Source: Tritrichomonas foetus (lineage: Eukaryota; Parabasalia; Tritrichomonadida; Tritrichomonadidae). From it: a DNA stretch of 64,000 nucleotides. A model generated the notes under the pieces. It was not told the DNA's origin, did not search any database, and was given only the letters and a program-made list of their open reading frames with translations. Of this stretch, positions 10,426 to 21,390 are shown piece after piece. Position 1 is the first letter of the stretch. Each line of letters opens with the position of its first letter. A program made the position numbers and the translations under genes. The DNA is taken from positions 28,610 to 92,609 of the forward strand of contig MLAK01000606.1 in assembly GCA_001839685.1 (NCBI GenBank), in the 5' to 3' direction.

Positions 10426-11216
10426 CAATCCCAAGATATTTGGATTGAAACAATTTTTAGAAAATTACACAAAAACTTGATATACCATATATTTCTATTC
10501 AATTTATTAAGTATAACATAATGAAAAACATCTATCTTTTGTTTTTGAATTGCTCTTAAAAAATTGAGAAAATAAAAATATATTCTTCACTTTTTCTGAA
10601 ATCTTATTATTCTGATATTTTTTTAATATCTTTTGAATATCTTGTAATCAAATATGTAAATTAGTTTTTTAATCACTTTTACATATTATAGAGCTTTTAA
10701 AGAATATAATATCCTTTTTTTTACTAATTGTAATATATTTTTTAGATTCGAATCAAGTGATTTGTGAAGTAATTCAAGAGTTAAAACAAAATTTAGCTAT
10801 TTTATAATCAAGATTATATAGTATAAAAGTCAATCATACGAACAACTTTCCACACAAATTTTCTCAATCATATTTTTGTTCCGATCGAATTCAAATTGAC
10901 ATAAAATAGTGCACCTATAATTATAATAGATTTTATTATATAATTTAGTAAATACATTTATCTAAAAGATAAATCAAACCTTCCGTATTCAAAATAGTGA
11001 TTTTACAGTCATTGAATAAAAAAATTGTGTTCTCACAAATATCAACATTATTTGACTCAATTACTGGGATAAAAACACCGATAAGTTCAAGATGCCTGAC
11101 AGCACTCAATTACAGTATTTCTATTGAATAAATCAATTACTGGCAAGTTTTTCTATTGTGTTCTTAAAGAAAGATGAAATTAGTAAATGTATAGAATCTC
11201 ACTTCATTTAAAAAGA
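10426..11216. other. Intergenic, divergent promoter region
   Basis: AT-rich spacer between the kinase (-) and the small repeat protein (+). The last 20 bases contain the initiator-like motif listed separately. Nothing else is recognisable. Confidence 0.6.
11199..11204 (+). promoter_or_regulatory. Initiator-like motif (TCACTT) of the small Pro-rich gene
   Basis: TCACTT matches the trichomonad initiator pattern TCA(Y)(W), with A at 11201 as the likely transcription start, 16 nt before the ATG at 11217. It supports starting the protein at 11217 rather than at the ATG at 11187, which would lie upstream of the transcript. Confidence 0.5.
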
Positions 11217-11369
11217 ATGTCAGGTCGTCACGGTCCACCACCACCAAAGGGTCATCCACCACCAAAAGGTCATCCACCAGGTCCTCCTCATGGTCATCCA
11301 CCAGGCCCACCACACGGTCATCCACCAGGTCCACCACATGGACACCCCCCAGGTCCCCAGCGTCGTTAA
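11217..11369 (+). CDS. Small Gly-His-Pro repeat protein (50 aa)
   Basis: Starts MSGRHGPPPP. Two GHPPPK-like units follow, then three perfect GHPPGPPH repeats (24-nt units at 11268-11291, 11292-11315 and 11316-11339) and a final GHPPGPQRR. Third-codon differences between units (cct/cca/ccc, cat/cac) show the repeat is constrained as protein, not only as DNA. The stretch is strikingly GC-rich against its surroundings. There is no signal peptide or membrane helix. Regularly spaced His might bind metal, and Pro-rich tracts can bind SH3/WW/profilin-type partners; both are guesses. The function is unknown. Confidence 0.6.
   Translation: MSGRHGPPPPKGHPPPKGHPPGPPHGHPPGPPHGHPPGPPHGHPPGPQRR
11268..11363 (+). 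repeat. Four 24-nt coding tandem repeats (GHPPGPPH)
   Basis: Three full 24-nt units and a fourth partial unit encode the octapeptide GHPPGPPH. The units differ mainly at synonymous positions. Confidence 0.85.
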
Positions 11370-11495
11370 ACCTTATGACTAATCATTTTCATAATTAAAT
11401 ATGATTGTTAAATCTCTTTTTTATATTATACAATTTATATATATATATATCGTTATTAACCATACATTAATCAATAGAGTTGTTTCTATTAAAGC

Positions 11496-13220
11496 TTAAA
11501 AGAATGGTTTTGAACGAATAGGAAGTTTCGGTATTCCACTCCTTTGTGATCTTGATCTTATTAATGCTGATCCTTCAAATGCAGGACTTTCACTTGAAAG
11601 CATTTCTCCTATTGTATCACCCATTAATTCCCTAAATTCTGCAAATTTGTTGCCACTTTTCTTCAATGAATCACTTGCTTGTGACATATTATCACTTGAT
11701 TGACTCAATGCTTTTCTTCTAACTCTTCTATTCACTCTTTTTTGAAATCTTCGTTTCCATAATTCAAAGAATTTCATCATTAAAAAGGCACTTGGTGTTG
11801 TTGCAATTTTAGCCATGATATTAGAACGGTTCTTTAATCGAAATTCTTCCACAGACATTCTTCTTGCTCTATTATGTGAAGACTGAACTGGATTTTCTAA
11901 AAATTTTGGTGAATATGAAATAAGATCACTTCCAGATACATCGGAAATTGGAATTGTTGTTGTAATTGGGTTAACATTCAGTATTAATTGTTGCTGTTTG
12001 AAGGAATCAGATGAACTTGTATCATTTCCATTTTCATTTTCATTATGTGATAATAAAGCTTCACTTTCCATGATCTCCCTTTTCATTTGATGATCAAAAG
12101 TTAATCCTTTTTCTGAATATTTTTGTTCGGTTGAACTTGATGAAGAAGAATCATCTGACATTTCAAATTTCTTGAGAAGTTCTTCTTCATCTTCATCTTC
12201 ATTTTCTTGAGTTTCTGGAATTTCAAAATGCGAATCTTCAACAGTAAACAAAGTTGGGCAATAATTATTGGAATGTATTTCTTTTGACTTGCTTTGTATC
12301 GATAAAGTTGGATGATAATCACTTATCCTTTGAGACATATTCGAATCCTCTTCATTGAGCTGAGCAAGGCTTAAAGATTCTTTAATAATTTTATTATTAT
12401 CATATGAGAGAATATCTGTCACTTCTTCATCAGATTGAAGTCCAATTGATTGTAAAGATAATCCAGTTAATAAGGAGAGGGTTTTACGGAAATTAATATT
12501 ATTGCTATAAGTATTTGGATGTTCTGCAAGACTTGTCAACTTTGGAAGATTATTTTGGAAAGTTAGATTAATTTGCTGAGGACATTTTGGAAATATACGA
12601 TTGAATGAATGAAGTTTTTTGCTTGCTTCTTTTTTCAGAAAAGTAAAATACTGATCCATTTCTTTGGATGGAGAACTTAGTCTCATTTTATTGATATAAT
12701 CTTTTTTCTTGATTGACTTCATGCATTCTTGAATAACATCAGCTATTTGTGCTTTATCTTTCTTAGTATTATTTCTTTTTGCTATATTGATTGCAATATC
12801 AATGAAAAACATGTTATTTAATAAAGATTTTTCCATTTGAATGATATTGGTTTTATCCAAGCGTCTGACTTCTTTACCATTTAAGAGTTGAAGTTTCTTG
12901 CATATATCTATCACATAAATGTCCCAAAGTGGCAATCTGCAAACTGGGTTTCCTTCTAATCTTAATTCAATCAAATTTGGTAAATTTTTTAAATAAATAA
13001 GATCTTCAATATAGCATATATTGTTATATTCCATCATTAATCTTGACAGAAAACGAAACTGTTCAATGTTTCTTAAGGATTTGATAGAATTATGTGATAA
13101 AAAAAGTTGAGAACATGATAAAAATCTTAGTGGCAGATGATCAATTTCAGTAATACCTTTCGCTGTTGCTCTTATGCAGAAAGTTTGTTGGCTGCTTGAC
13201 AACTTGGAGCTCAGCTTCAT
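11496..13220 (-). CDS. Leucine-rich-repeat protein (SDS22/LRRC-like N-terminus)
   Basis: A 574-residue protein. Residues ~20-125 hold about four LRRs of the SDS22 type (LFLSHNSIKSLRNIEQF, LMMEYNNICYIEDLIYLKNL, LIELRLEGNPVCRLPLWDIYV) and close with an LRRcap-like stretch (LQLLNGKEVRRLD). The rest is low-complexity: acidic/serine patches near 340-400 (EDEDEEELL, SSSSS) and a basic region near 480-520 (WKRRFQKRVNRRVRRK). Proteins built this way are often axonemal, centrosomal or PP1-binding, but the sequence does not say which. A TCACAA motif lies just upstream of the ATG. Confidence 0.75.
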   Translation of the reverse strand: MKLSSKLSSSQQTFCIRATAKGITEIDHLPLRFLSCSQLFLSHNSIKSLRNIEQFRFLSRLMMEYNNICYIEDLIYLKNLPNLIELRLEGNPVCRLPLWDIYVIDICKKLQLLNGKEVRRLDKTNIIQMEKSLLNNMFFIDIAINIAKRNNTKKDKAQIADVIQECMKSIKKKDYINKMRLSSPSKEMDQYFTFLKKEASKKLHSFNRIFPKCPQQINLTFQNNLPKLTSLAEHPNTYSNNINFRKTLSLLTGLSLQSIGLQSDEEVTDILSYDNNKIIKESLSLAQLNEEDSNMSQRISDYHPTLSIQSKSKEIHSNNYCPTLFTVEDSHFEIPETQENEDEDEEELLKKFEMSDDSSSSSSTEQKYSEKGLTFDHQMKREIMESEALLSHNENENGNDTSSSDSFKQQQLILNVNPITTTIPISDVSGSDLISYSPKFLENPVQSSHNRARRMSVEEFRLKNRSNIMAKIATTPSAFLMMKFFELWKRRFQKRVNRRVRRKALSQSSDNMSQASDSLKKSGNKFAEFRELMGDTIGEMLSSESPAFEGSALIRSRSQRSGIPKLPIRSKPFF

Positions 13221-13585
13221 TTTTTAACGTACGAAATTTGTGAAAAAGTGGAAAATTTGCAGATTTTCCAAAAACGATATGAGTTTTTGAGAAGAGACTG
13301 TTCGTATTTTATTTTATAATTTTCTCAATATCCGCATCGATTAAGAAGTAAAGACTAAAAAGAATATATTATTGATTTAATTTGAAGCATAATTTCAAAA
13401 TTGGAATTTCAATTGAACCAACAATGATGCAACAAAATCTTAATAAAATAAAAATTTTCGTACTATTCATGGCTTATTTTACAACATTTCCAAACATATG
13501 AATAATTTTAAAACAATATTCTAAAGAAAATATGAAATGATATTTTAGTTCAATGGTTAAATTTAAAGATAGTAACAATAAGAAA
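13221..13585. other. Intergenic, nothing further seen
   Basis: AT-rich spacer between two minus-strand genes. Apart from the initiator-like motif there is no recognisable feature. Confidence 0.6.
13238..13243 (-). promoter_or_regulatory. Initiator-like motif (TCACAA) of the LRR gene
   Basis: TCACAAATTT on the minus strand, about 20 nt before the ATG at 13220. It matches the trichomonad initiator core TCAYW. Confidence 0.4.
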
Positions 13586-14755
13586 TCAAATAATAGTTAG
13601 TTTGCTATGATTTCTAAGCATTGGCAAAGGTTGGCTAATTGGCTGGTTCTTTCCATTACCTGTATAAAAATGTGAAGCAATTTTCAACATTTTGTTTCGA
13701 TCACTACTCTTGCTGTAACTACCAATTAGTAATGATTTTTGACTTGCCATTGAAAGAAGAAATGCTTGACTTGCACTTCTTTCAGTTCTGAAAGCAACTT
13801 GACGATACTGTGCTTCTTCTTTTGGCATGCGATGAAGTGGCTCAAAAACAATTTCTTTCACGTTATTTGTTTCTTCTGTGATGTTTAGAAGACCACTTGA
13901 GTTTCCCATGTCATAATTATAAGATGAAGCAGAAAATACAGTTATAACTTTACTTCCAAAAAGAAATTGAGCTCCATTTTGAACACATTCATGAGCACGA
14001 ATTAATCTTGATAGTTTGTTATTTTTCAAAAACTTAACAACTTCAACACCGCCAAATAAAGTTCCTCTTCCTCTTGGATTTTCTGCAAAATTTTGATTAT
14101 TATTTGTGTTTGGATCAGCCCACATAATATCACTTAATAGTTTGCAGTCATCAAAATTATTGACTGGTCGTGAAATTCTTTTGATATCTGAGATTTTCTT
14201 TAACTCTGGACTCAATCCACCATGGATACAAAAACTACTTTTGTTCACAATAGCAGCAACTGGTAGATATGAAAACACATGTAAAAATTCGTCATATAAT
14301 GAATCGGAATATTCATTTGTTTTGATAACTTCATCTTTAAATCCATAATTACTACACATAGCATCAAATTCATGATTACCCCTGAGTAGGAAAAAAGTAT
14401 CTGGATAAAGAATTTTTAAAGCTAATAACAATGCTATAACTTCAACAGAGTATGATCCTCTGTCAACATAATCACCTAAAAATAGTACTTTTGTTCTTTG
14501 ACCACAAAAATTAATGATTCGTAAAAGATCATGTAAACTACCATGAATATCGCCCACAACGATTACATCCCCATCTATTTCACTTACTATTTCTTCTTTT
14601 TCAAATAATTTTAATGCCTGTTGGCATAAACGACTTAAAACATCTTCATCAAATGATGGAATAGCAATTGATTCACCAACACTAGTAATAAGATCTTCTG
14701 GTAAAGTGTATACAAATGAATAGGCGGAAAAAACTTGAAAAGCTGGACTAGCCAT
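13586..14755 (-). CDS. PP1-like Ser/Thr protein phosphatase (PPP family)
   Basis: A 389-residue metallophosphatase that should remove phosphate from Ser/Thr. The PPP signature is complete: GDIHG at 68-72, GDYVDRG at 94-100, RGNHE at 125-129, HGGLSP, and the later RAHE. The metal ligands and the general-acid His are therefore all present. The family's ~300-residue core is followed by a ~60-residue tail rich in Ser/Lys with no known domain. The start is the ATG at 14755: the open frame extends 14 codons further but contains no earlier ATG. A TCATTCTT initiator motif lies just upstream of this ATG, which would leave those codons untranscribed. A distant relative with broken active-site motifs lies at 51385-52431. 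Confidence 0.9.
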   Translation of the reverse strand: MASPAFQVFSAYSFVYTLPEDLITSVGESIAIPSFDEDVLSRLCQQALKLFEKEEIVSEIDGDVIVVGDIHGSLHDLLRIINFCGQRTKVLFLGDYVDRGSYSVEVIALLLALKILYPDTFFLLRGNHEFDAMCSNYGFKDEVIKTNEYSDSLYDEFLHVFSYLPVAAIVNKSSFCIHGGLSPELKKISDIKRISRPVNNFDDCKLLSDIMWADPNTNNNQNFAENPRGRGTLFGGVEVVKFLKNNKLSRLIRAHECVQNGAQFLFGSKVITVFSASSYNYDMGNSSGLLNITEETNNVKEIVFEPLHRMPKEEAQYRQVAFRTERSASQAFLLSMASQKSLLIGSYSKSSDRNKMLKIASHFYTGNGKNQPISQPLPMLRNHSKLTII

Positions 14756-16338
14756 TTTATAAGAATGATGATTGGATTTCTTTATGAATTCAATCAACGA
14801 ATAATTTTGAATAGATGAATCTATTATTTGTTTATTTATTGAGATAGATCATTTTGAATATTGAATAATTTCTTCATAATATTCATAATTTTTCAATCAA
14901 TTAACACCATTGATTTCTTTTTTGCAATTTATCTTTCTTTGAAAGAATCAATTTCATGCACATGTTAATGAATATAAATAAGCTAATTGGGATTCAAACA
15001 AGTATTAGTTTACATTCTTTTTGTATTGGTAATTTAGAAAGATTTTCAGGATTATTCTAATTTATATTTTTCAATTAATTTCCTTCACCATTAGCGAAAT
15101 ATTTCCAATTTGAAAAACAAAATATTTCGGGTTGGAAAAGCCTTTTTGAGCAGGATAAATCAAGAAAAATCGGATAGGACAATGTTTTTTACATTTTATA
15201 TATATTTGTATACTTCCATAGAATGAACAATCATCCACAATCTGGTTTGTGATTTGTGAATAATGCGAAAAAAATATCACCTGAATCAAATCAGCTTATT
15301 GAAATCCCATCTCAATTTTTTTCAAAGAACGAATGCATCGAAATCAATTCTATGAGAAACCCATTCATTTCGACGCAGTTGTCTTATTTTGCTCATAAAT
15401 TCACATGAATACTATCAAAGTTGAATTCCTTAATTCAATAAAGCATTTAATACAAAAATCGTCACATCTAAACTAAGATGTTGTCGAATATTGACGAGTT
15501 TAGCTAATAATTATAAGTAATCTCGTATGAAAGAGTGATATAATGATATATTACAATAAGATATTGATATTTTCAAAAAATGTGATTGATGCATAATAAT
15601 AAATGTCATGGATGTAAAATTTTTAACTCACATTTCTTTTGTGTAAATTAAATGTATTTAAGCTATTTGTAATTATTAACAGACAAAAATGGAAAGATCA
15701 TCTGATGGAATTGCATATAGCAATTTGGAAAAAAAGAGCTAAGGAAGTTGTATAGGATTCATTTAATGAGAGAATAAAGTCCTATATGCTAACCCAAAGA
15801 AAATAGTAATGCATCACATGTTCAGTTTTTCCAGACCAAAAAACACATCCAATATTCATTTTTTAAGAAAATTGAATGATCATTCAATTTTCTATACATC
15901 GTGAAATGAAAATCTCATCGTTTTGGAAACATATTAATCTTTATCGTATACATAATAACTTTTTGAAAAGTTAAACGTAAAATTGATAGAAATATTTCCA
16001 GAATCACAGTGGAATTCGATATATTTGGCCTTCTTTTTCTATCATGATATCTTCATTCAATATCAATAAAAATCTTCTAAATGAACAAAAAACAATTTTA
16101 TGAAAATAAAATTAGTCTGAATTCTATTTGACATGCAGTCATCAAGAAAATTCTATGGATATGAATATTTTTTCGAGTGACCTTTTTTTGTGGGAAAGAT
16201 TTTTGCCATTCAATAATGAATAAAAATAACTTTCAATTAATTCTAATACATTATTCAATTATTTGATGACTCTTTCGGTCTATCTAATTCAAAAGTAATT
16301 TACAGAATTCAAATTGAGTTTGTATTATTTCAAAAATT
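14756..16338. other. Long intergenic region, no gene seen
   Basis: About 1.6 kb of AT-rich DNA between divergent genes. The only long open frame (15071-15289, minus) lacks an ATG start and has no coding character. No RNA gene is recognisable. Confidence 0.6.
14761..14768 (-). promoter_or_regulatory. Initiator-like motif (TCATTCTT) of the phosphatase gene
   Basis: It ends 6 bp upstream of the ATG at 14755 and fits TCAYW. It decides between the ATG at 14755 and the longer open frame. Confidence 0.45.
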
Positions 16339-19300
16339 ATGTGTGATTTCCCTGTCAATGAATTCGACAAAATAGCTAGAGTTATGCTCACCCAACCAAA
16401 CACAGACGATTTCTATATGGCACACAATCAATTACAAGAGTTATCAAAAAGAAATGATATATGGAAATTGGTTATTCCAATTTTTGCTCAATCGTCATTT
16501 TCATACTCGAAATATTTAATTTGTTGCTTTTTTAAAGACTTTATTTCTCACAAATGGTGCCTCATTCCAGTTCATCACAGAGAAAATTTGAAAATGTTTT
16601 TCTTTTCTTTAATTCTGGATTTGGAAATGAATTTCAATATTGGTAGCAATAATTATTCTAATGAAAATGGAAGCGACATCACTTTAATGATTGCTATTGA
16701 TTCAACATTTTTAGAAATCATTAAAATTGAATGGCCAGATAATTGGTCAAATCTAATTTATGAACTAATATCACAATCTAAAGTTTTAGTATCTTCAAAT
16801 CCACAAAGATATTTAAGAACCTCATGTTTTAATGTACTATCTTTATTTGAGCTTTTGTCAAATGAAATTCATCGATCTACTTATCATAGAATTTTTACTA
16901 GTGATAGGTTAAAAGAACTTGAAGATCAATTAGATAATGATAGTACAATAATTCTTTCTTTCATTGCAGATATTTTATCAAGTGATTATAATGAGGAATT
17001 TTCTTTTCTGAAAATTCAAGCATTAAAAACAGTAGCATCATTTTTAATTTGGATTGATCCAATAAAAATTGGAACTATTTTCATACCTCCCATAATTAGT
17101 AGTTTGTTTGGATTTCATATATTCAGACCTCATATTTTGAATTGTTTTTCGGCGATTTCATCTTCTTCGAAGTTGACAGACAATTCCTTGAATTTAGGAA
17201 AATTTATCGAAGGAACTTTTCTTCTATTAATAGGACAAATAAATGCCTGGTTAAAATCAGAAACTTCACAAGCTACAGACAACTCATTTAATCTTAATCT
17301 AGCTAATTTAAGTGAAGAAGAAACCCATGCCTTATCAGTTACTATATCAAACTTTTTAATGTTTCAAGATTTTCGATTGATTGCTCTTTTTACGTTAACA
17401 ATGTCTCATCAGTCACCTGTGATGTTTGCTTTAAATTTGATGTTAAATTTGACAGAAATTACAAATGATTCTTCATTTGAAATTTGTCTTGAGTTTTGGG
17501 AAAATTTGTCAGTAAAAGCACTAACATCTCAACCAACAATTAGGATGCCAGAAGAACTTACAGGTAATTTGCAAATAATTTTATCTAAAAGAATATCTCC
17601 AGAATATAAAAATCAAATAACATCAATTTTACAGAATACAAGCAAGTTCTATCGTGGTATGCTGATCAATTGGATTTTAGAGAAAATTACTACTATCCCT
17701 CCTAATGATGAAAGACTTCTTTTAATCTCTCTATCTGCTTCAGCTTTAATTGGTTCTATTGAAAATCATGAAGAAGAAAATCAGTTTGTAACCTTGTTGT
17801 TTAATACTTTTTTACCAAACTTTGATTCAAGTGATGTTGTGAAAATATCAGTCATGAATATTTTAGTTGCAACAAATCGATTTTTCTTTTTAAACCCACA
17901 ATTATTTTTTCATGTTATTACTAAGATATTTGAGACTACAATTCATCCAAATAGTAATATTCAAGAAGTATCTGTTAATACTTTTGAAACACTTTGTCAA
18001 AGGTTTCATATATTATTTGAAAACCAAGCTGATTTTGTTTCCAATTTAATGAACAATTTTAATAATGGAATTGTTCATAATATTCCAGACACTTTTCTTT
18101 CAGTTTTATACAAGTCTCTTTCACTTGGAATAAAATCAATTAATCCTCAAAATGGATCGATGTCAGGAAATAAATCCATTTTTAATAAATCCAATTTCAT
18201 ATCTTTATTATTACAAGAACCACTTTCAAAATGGCAAACTTGCATTTTAGAAATGCATTCAGGAGAGTCATTCAACATAATTCAATTTCTTTCTTTGATA
18301 AAGATATTTAGTGGAATTATAAATGAGAACGATCAAGAAATAAATGTCATGCTTGGAGATATAATAAAGTCATCAATATTAGTTTTCTTAAATATATCTA
18401 TTAGATTAGCAGGATATAGCGATCAAAATGAAAATACTGAAGAGAAAAATATTTTAAAAGTACTCAAAGATTCAATTTATGATTTATTCAAAATAGTAAT
18501 TACTGTAGACTCGTTTGAATTCATAACATTTGAAATACTTCATGTAATAATTGAAGACTATGCAAAATCAGATCCATCAATCCGCTTTATTAATGTATTC
18601 GATTGCATTATTGCTTTTTTAGTTAACTTTGATAAGAACAAAACAGACATTGAAATCATTTCAAATTTAATTCCATGTGTAATAGAAAATATAATTATTC
18701 CAACAGGTGAATTTTTAATTAGTTCGAATTATTGTGATTTTTTTGAGCTTGACGAAAAATTGTTTTTATTAATTCAAACATTAATTAAAACATCACTTAA
18801 AAACTTTTTAGTAGTTGATGAGCACTTTTTAGTAGTTGCATTTCGACTTGTTGAATGGGGAATTAAAAGAAGTAATCCAGAAATTGTATCAATGGTAATA
18901 AGCTGTGTGATTCAAATTATTTCTGAACCATCAGAACAATTTTCACATTTGTTTGTTGAGTTGTTTTATGTTCCACTAATGACATCATTAATTGAATCAA
19001 TAATATTTCAATCAGATGAACATCTTTTTGAGAATTTTTGTCAAGTATTGAATCTCATGTTTAAATTTGCACCAAAAGCATCTGACTCACCAGAAACATT
19101 GGCATCATATATATGCAATCGAATCTATGGAATAATAAATCAATTGGACAAATCAAGAGTATTTGAATATACAATTTGCTTAATTTTTGAATGTCCGAAC
19201 TATCAGAAATTTAGGACGATCCTTCACGATTTTTTGGTTGAATTAGATCATGGGTCATTAATTACAGAAGAACTCGAAGAAAATGAGGATGGATCTATTG

Positions 19301-19374
19301 AAGAATCTTCTAATACACAAATCATAAGTAGTCACTATTTTCACATCCCACAAAATACAATGATTAACTGCTAG
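16339..19374 (+). CDS. Exportin-1 (CRM1)-like karyopherin
   Basis: A 1011-residue all-helical protein resembling the exportin-1/importin-beta group, which carries cargo with leucine-rich export signals through nuclear pores with RanGTP. The N-terminal ~70 residues fit an importin-beta N-terminal domain. Around residues 120-145 (LEIIKIEWPDNWSNLIYEL) it follows the characteristic CRM1 'QEWPxxW' segment. It continues with an Xpo1-type helical block (LFELLSNEIH, and WIDPIKIGTIFIPPIISSLFG near 235-255). HEAT-like hydrophobic helix pairs then run to the end, and the tail is acidic (ITEELEENEDGS). The length matches the family (about 1000-1100). I could not verify the NES-binding groove cysteine, so another exportin is possible. 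Confidence 0.75.
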   Translation: MCDFPVNEFDKIARVMLTQPNTDDFYMAHNQLQELSKRNDIWKLVIPIFAQSSFSYSKYLICCFFKDFISHKWCLIPVHHRENLKMFFFSLILDLEMNFNIGSNNYSNENGSDITLMIAIDSTFLEIIKIEWPDNWSNLIYELISQSKVLVSSNPQRYLRTSCFNVLSLFELLSNEIHRSTYHRIFTSDRLKELEDQLDNDSTIILSFIADILSSDYNEEFSFLKIQALKTVASFLIWIDPIKIGTIFIPPIISSLFGFHIFRPHILNCFSAISSSSKLTDNSLNLGKFIEGTFLLLIGQINAWLKSETSQATDNSFNLNLANLSEEETHALSVTISNFLMFQDFRLIALFTLTMSHQSPVMFALNLMLNLTEITNDSSFEICLEFWENLSVKALTSQPTIRMPEELTGNLQIILSKRISPEYKNQITSILQNTSKFYRGMLINWILEKITTIPPNDERLLLISLSASALIGSIENHEEENQFVTLLFNTFLPNFDSSDVVKISVMNILVATNRFFFLNPQLFFHVITKIFETTIHPNSNIQEVSVNTFETLCQRFHILFENQADFVSNLMNNFNNGIVHNIPDTFLSVLYKSLSLGIKSINPQNGSMSGNKSIFNKSNFISLLLQEPLSKWQTCILEMHSGESFNIIQFLSLIKIFSGIINENDQEINVMLGDIIKSSILVFLNISIRLAGYSDQNENTEEKNILKVLKDSIYDLFKIVITVDSFEFITFEILHVIIEDYAKSDPSIRFINVFDCIIAFLVNFDKNKTDIEIISNLIPCVIENIIIPTGEFLISSNYCDFFELDEKLFLLIQTLIKTSLKNFLVVDEHFLVVAFRLVEWGIKRSNPEIVSMVISCVIQIISEPSEQFSHLFVELFYVPLMTSLIESIIFQSDEHLFENFCQVLNLMFKFAPKASDSPETLASYICNRIYGIINQLDKSRVFEYTICLIFECPNYQKFRTILHDFLVELDHGSLITEELEENEDGSIEESSNTQIISSHYFHIPQNTMINC

Positions 19375-19955
19375 CTATAATATTAGTTAAACTTCCTGTA
19401 TCAAAATGTACAATTTGAACCAATTGTTCTTTTCACAATACCTAATTTGTTTTCATTGCCAAGTGGTATACGAAAATTATTGTTAGTAAAAAGTGTCTTG
19501 TAATATCCTTTTCCTATTGGAGTGTCAAATTTTTTGAAAATAGTTATTGTTGAAGAAATATAAATTTAATGATGAATTAAATGATTTTATATTGTCATTA
19601 GAAGATTTTATATAAAAAATCAACTTTCAAAAGGTCTCAGATGAATCTCTGGGAAAAGCTTACTACAAAATTTCAAACTTCTAAAACGCTTTTTAATTTC
19701 ATTTTAGATAAAAAACATTATGCTGTACTAATTTGATTCGTTATTGATTGTCATTTTGACTGAATGGAATATGATAATGATGTATAGAATTAGCACTAGG
19801 CCTATTAAATCAGTTATGTATTACTGTACTCAATAATCTTTGCATGCCATTACTGAGACATCGTTCATAGTATAAAATAATAATAATAAAAAAGAGATCA
19901 ATAAAAAATATTATTTTTAAACAAAAATAATAATCGCAAAACCTCCGGGAAAGTG
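19375..19955. other. Intergenic, convergent gene ends
   Basis: AT-rich spacer between the 3' ends of the exportin (+) and a minus-strand gene. Nothing recognisable. Confidence 0.6.
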
Positions 19956-20534
19956 CTATATCCATTCGCACTCTTCCTCAGAAGGGAACACGGAATAATC
20001 CATGCTGCTTTGCTGAAAGAAATTATTTGTCGGTGTAACATTCAGATTGACGCCAATTTGATATTTACATAAATCAATATCATCTTTTGACGCATTATCA
20101 TGATTTTCACTTAAATTATAAATATGCTGATCAATTATAAACGTATTTTGGATTTCATCAAAATTCTGATTCAAATACACACCAGTGACATTTTGATTGA
20201 AGGAACTAGCATTTAATGAAAATTGTGGCTGATTTTGTTGTTGCTGAAAATTTGGCGGGATTGTGTGAGAAGGCATTTCACGATTTTGTGTCTGGTTAAA
20301 ACTATCAATTGAGTTGTTTGAATATGCGGAGATTGGCGGAGATGGAATTTGTCCCTCATTTTGGCTGATTTCAGGCTTTGGAGCTTTGCTTCTTCGAACG
20401 CGAACAATCCTGCGGGCCCTCTTCATGCCCTCGACGAGCTTTCCTTTTTCGTCCAGCTTGTGGCATTCCCAAGAGCCATCTGAATTAATAAAATATATAT
20501 TTTTTAGTCTAAGCGATCTGCGTGTGTATGTCAT
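19956..20534 (-). CDS. Hypothetical protein, basic N-terminus and Q/N-rich tail
   Basis: A 192-residue protein that I cannot assign. The first ~55 residues are compact and basic (TRRSLRLKN, KRARRIVRVRRSKAPK), with GC-richer codons than the rest. This part could bind nucleic acid or act as a nuclear localisation signal. From about residue 60 the sequence is rich in Gln, Asn and Ser, as in activation or prion-like domains, and it ends acidic (PSEEECEWI). A small nuclear regulator is possible but unproven. A TTCAGAC motif lies 16 nt before the ATG. Confidence 0.65.
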   Translation of the reverse strand: MTYTRRSLRLKNIYFINSDGSWECHKLDEKGKLVEGMKRARRIVRVRRSKAPKPEISQNEGQIPSPPISAYSNNSIDSFNQTQNREMPSHTIPPNFQQQQNQPQFSLNASSFNQNVTGVYLNQNFDEIQNTFIIDQHIYNLSENHDNASKDDIDLCKYQIGVNLNVTPTNNFFQQSSMDYSVFPSEEECEWI

Positions 20535-21390
20535 TTTGTTTGTCTGAAGATTGTATAACCGTGTGGCTGTTTTTTCTAGTAGATGGAGACTTCGACGAAT
20601 AGAAGAATGAAGTGCAAAATTAGTGTTTGAATACTATTCAATTGTAATTTTTTCGAAATTTAGGATCAAAATAAACTATTCAATGATATAACTTTTGATT
20701 GGAAAATTATGGAAAATTATCCAAAATTTTAATTGAAATTAATAATTAATCAAATAGAAACTGAAATTCTGATGAATGATCTTATCTGTTTTTTCTGTGG
20801 TTATTTGGTTAGATTGAATGACTAAATATCCTATGAAAGCTTGTAAAAGTTTGACAAACCAATTTATACGAAATTTTCGCGAAAAAGTAATATATGGTGA
20901 ATTCTGCGGTTTTAAATCAGTAAAATTGTTGAAATATCCAAGAACAATGCATATTTGTAAATACTTTATAAATAGACCTCTGATTTAAGACCAAAGCGCT
21001 GGATCAACCATCATCCGGAAAAATATGAATCTTCAGAATAAGGAACAGAAATCAACAGAAAAAGTTCATGATATTTTTCAAAGTAATTAGCCACAGAATT
21101 GTATCAAAAAGTTGTGCCCTTTCTTAAAGACACATCAAAACAATTGAAAAAGTTTGCTCTTTTTTCAATAACTGAAAAAAAACTTGAGATTTCTGAAATG
21201 ATCGGCTAACAAGTCTAATAAAATCATTTATCATGCTCTGAATTCGAAACAAATGAATTCCTACGATTATAATTGGCAAGATAAAGAAAAGAAACCTAAT
21301 TGAATTGAATTGACAAACAGCAAAACATGATGAAAGCTTTTGTAAACTTGGTTATTGTTCAAATGTATAATTTATATATAATAGAAATTT
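20535..21390. other. Intergenic, no gene seen
   Basis: AT-rich, with no open frame of note on either strand and no recognisable RNA or repeat. Confidence 0.6.
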
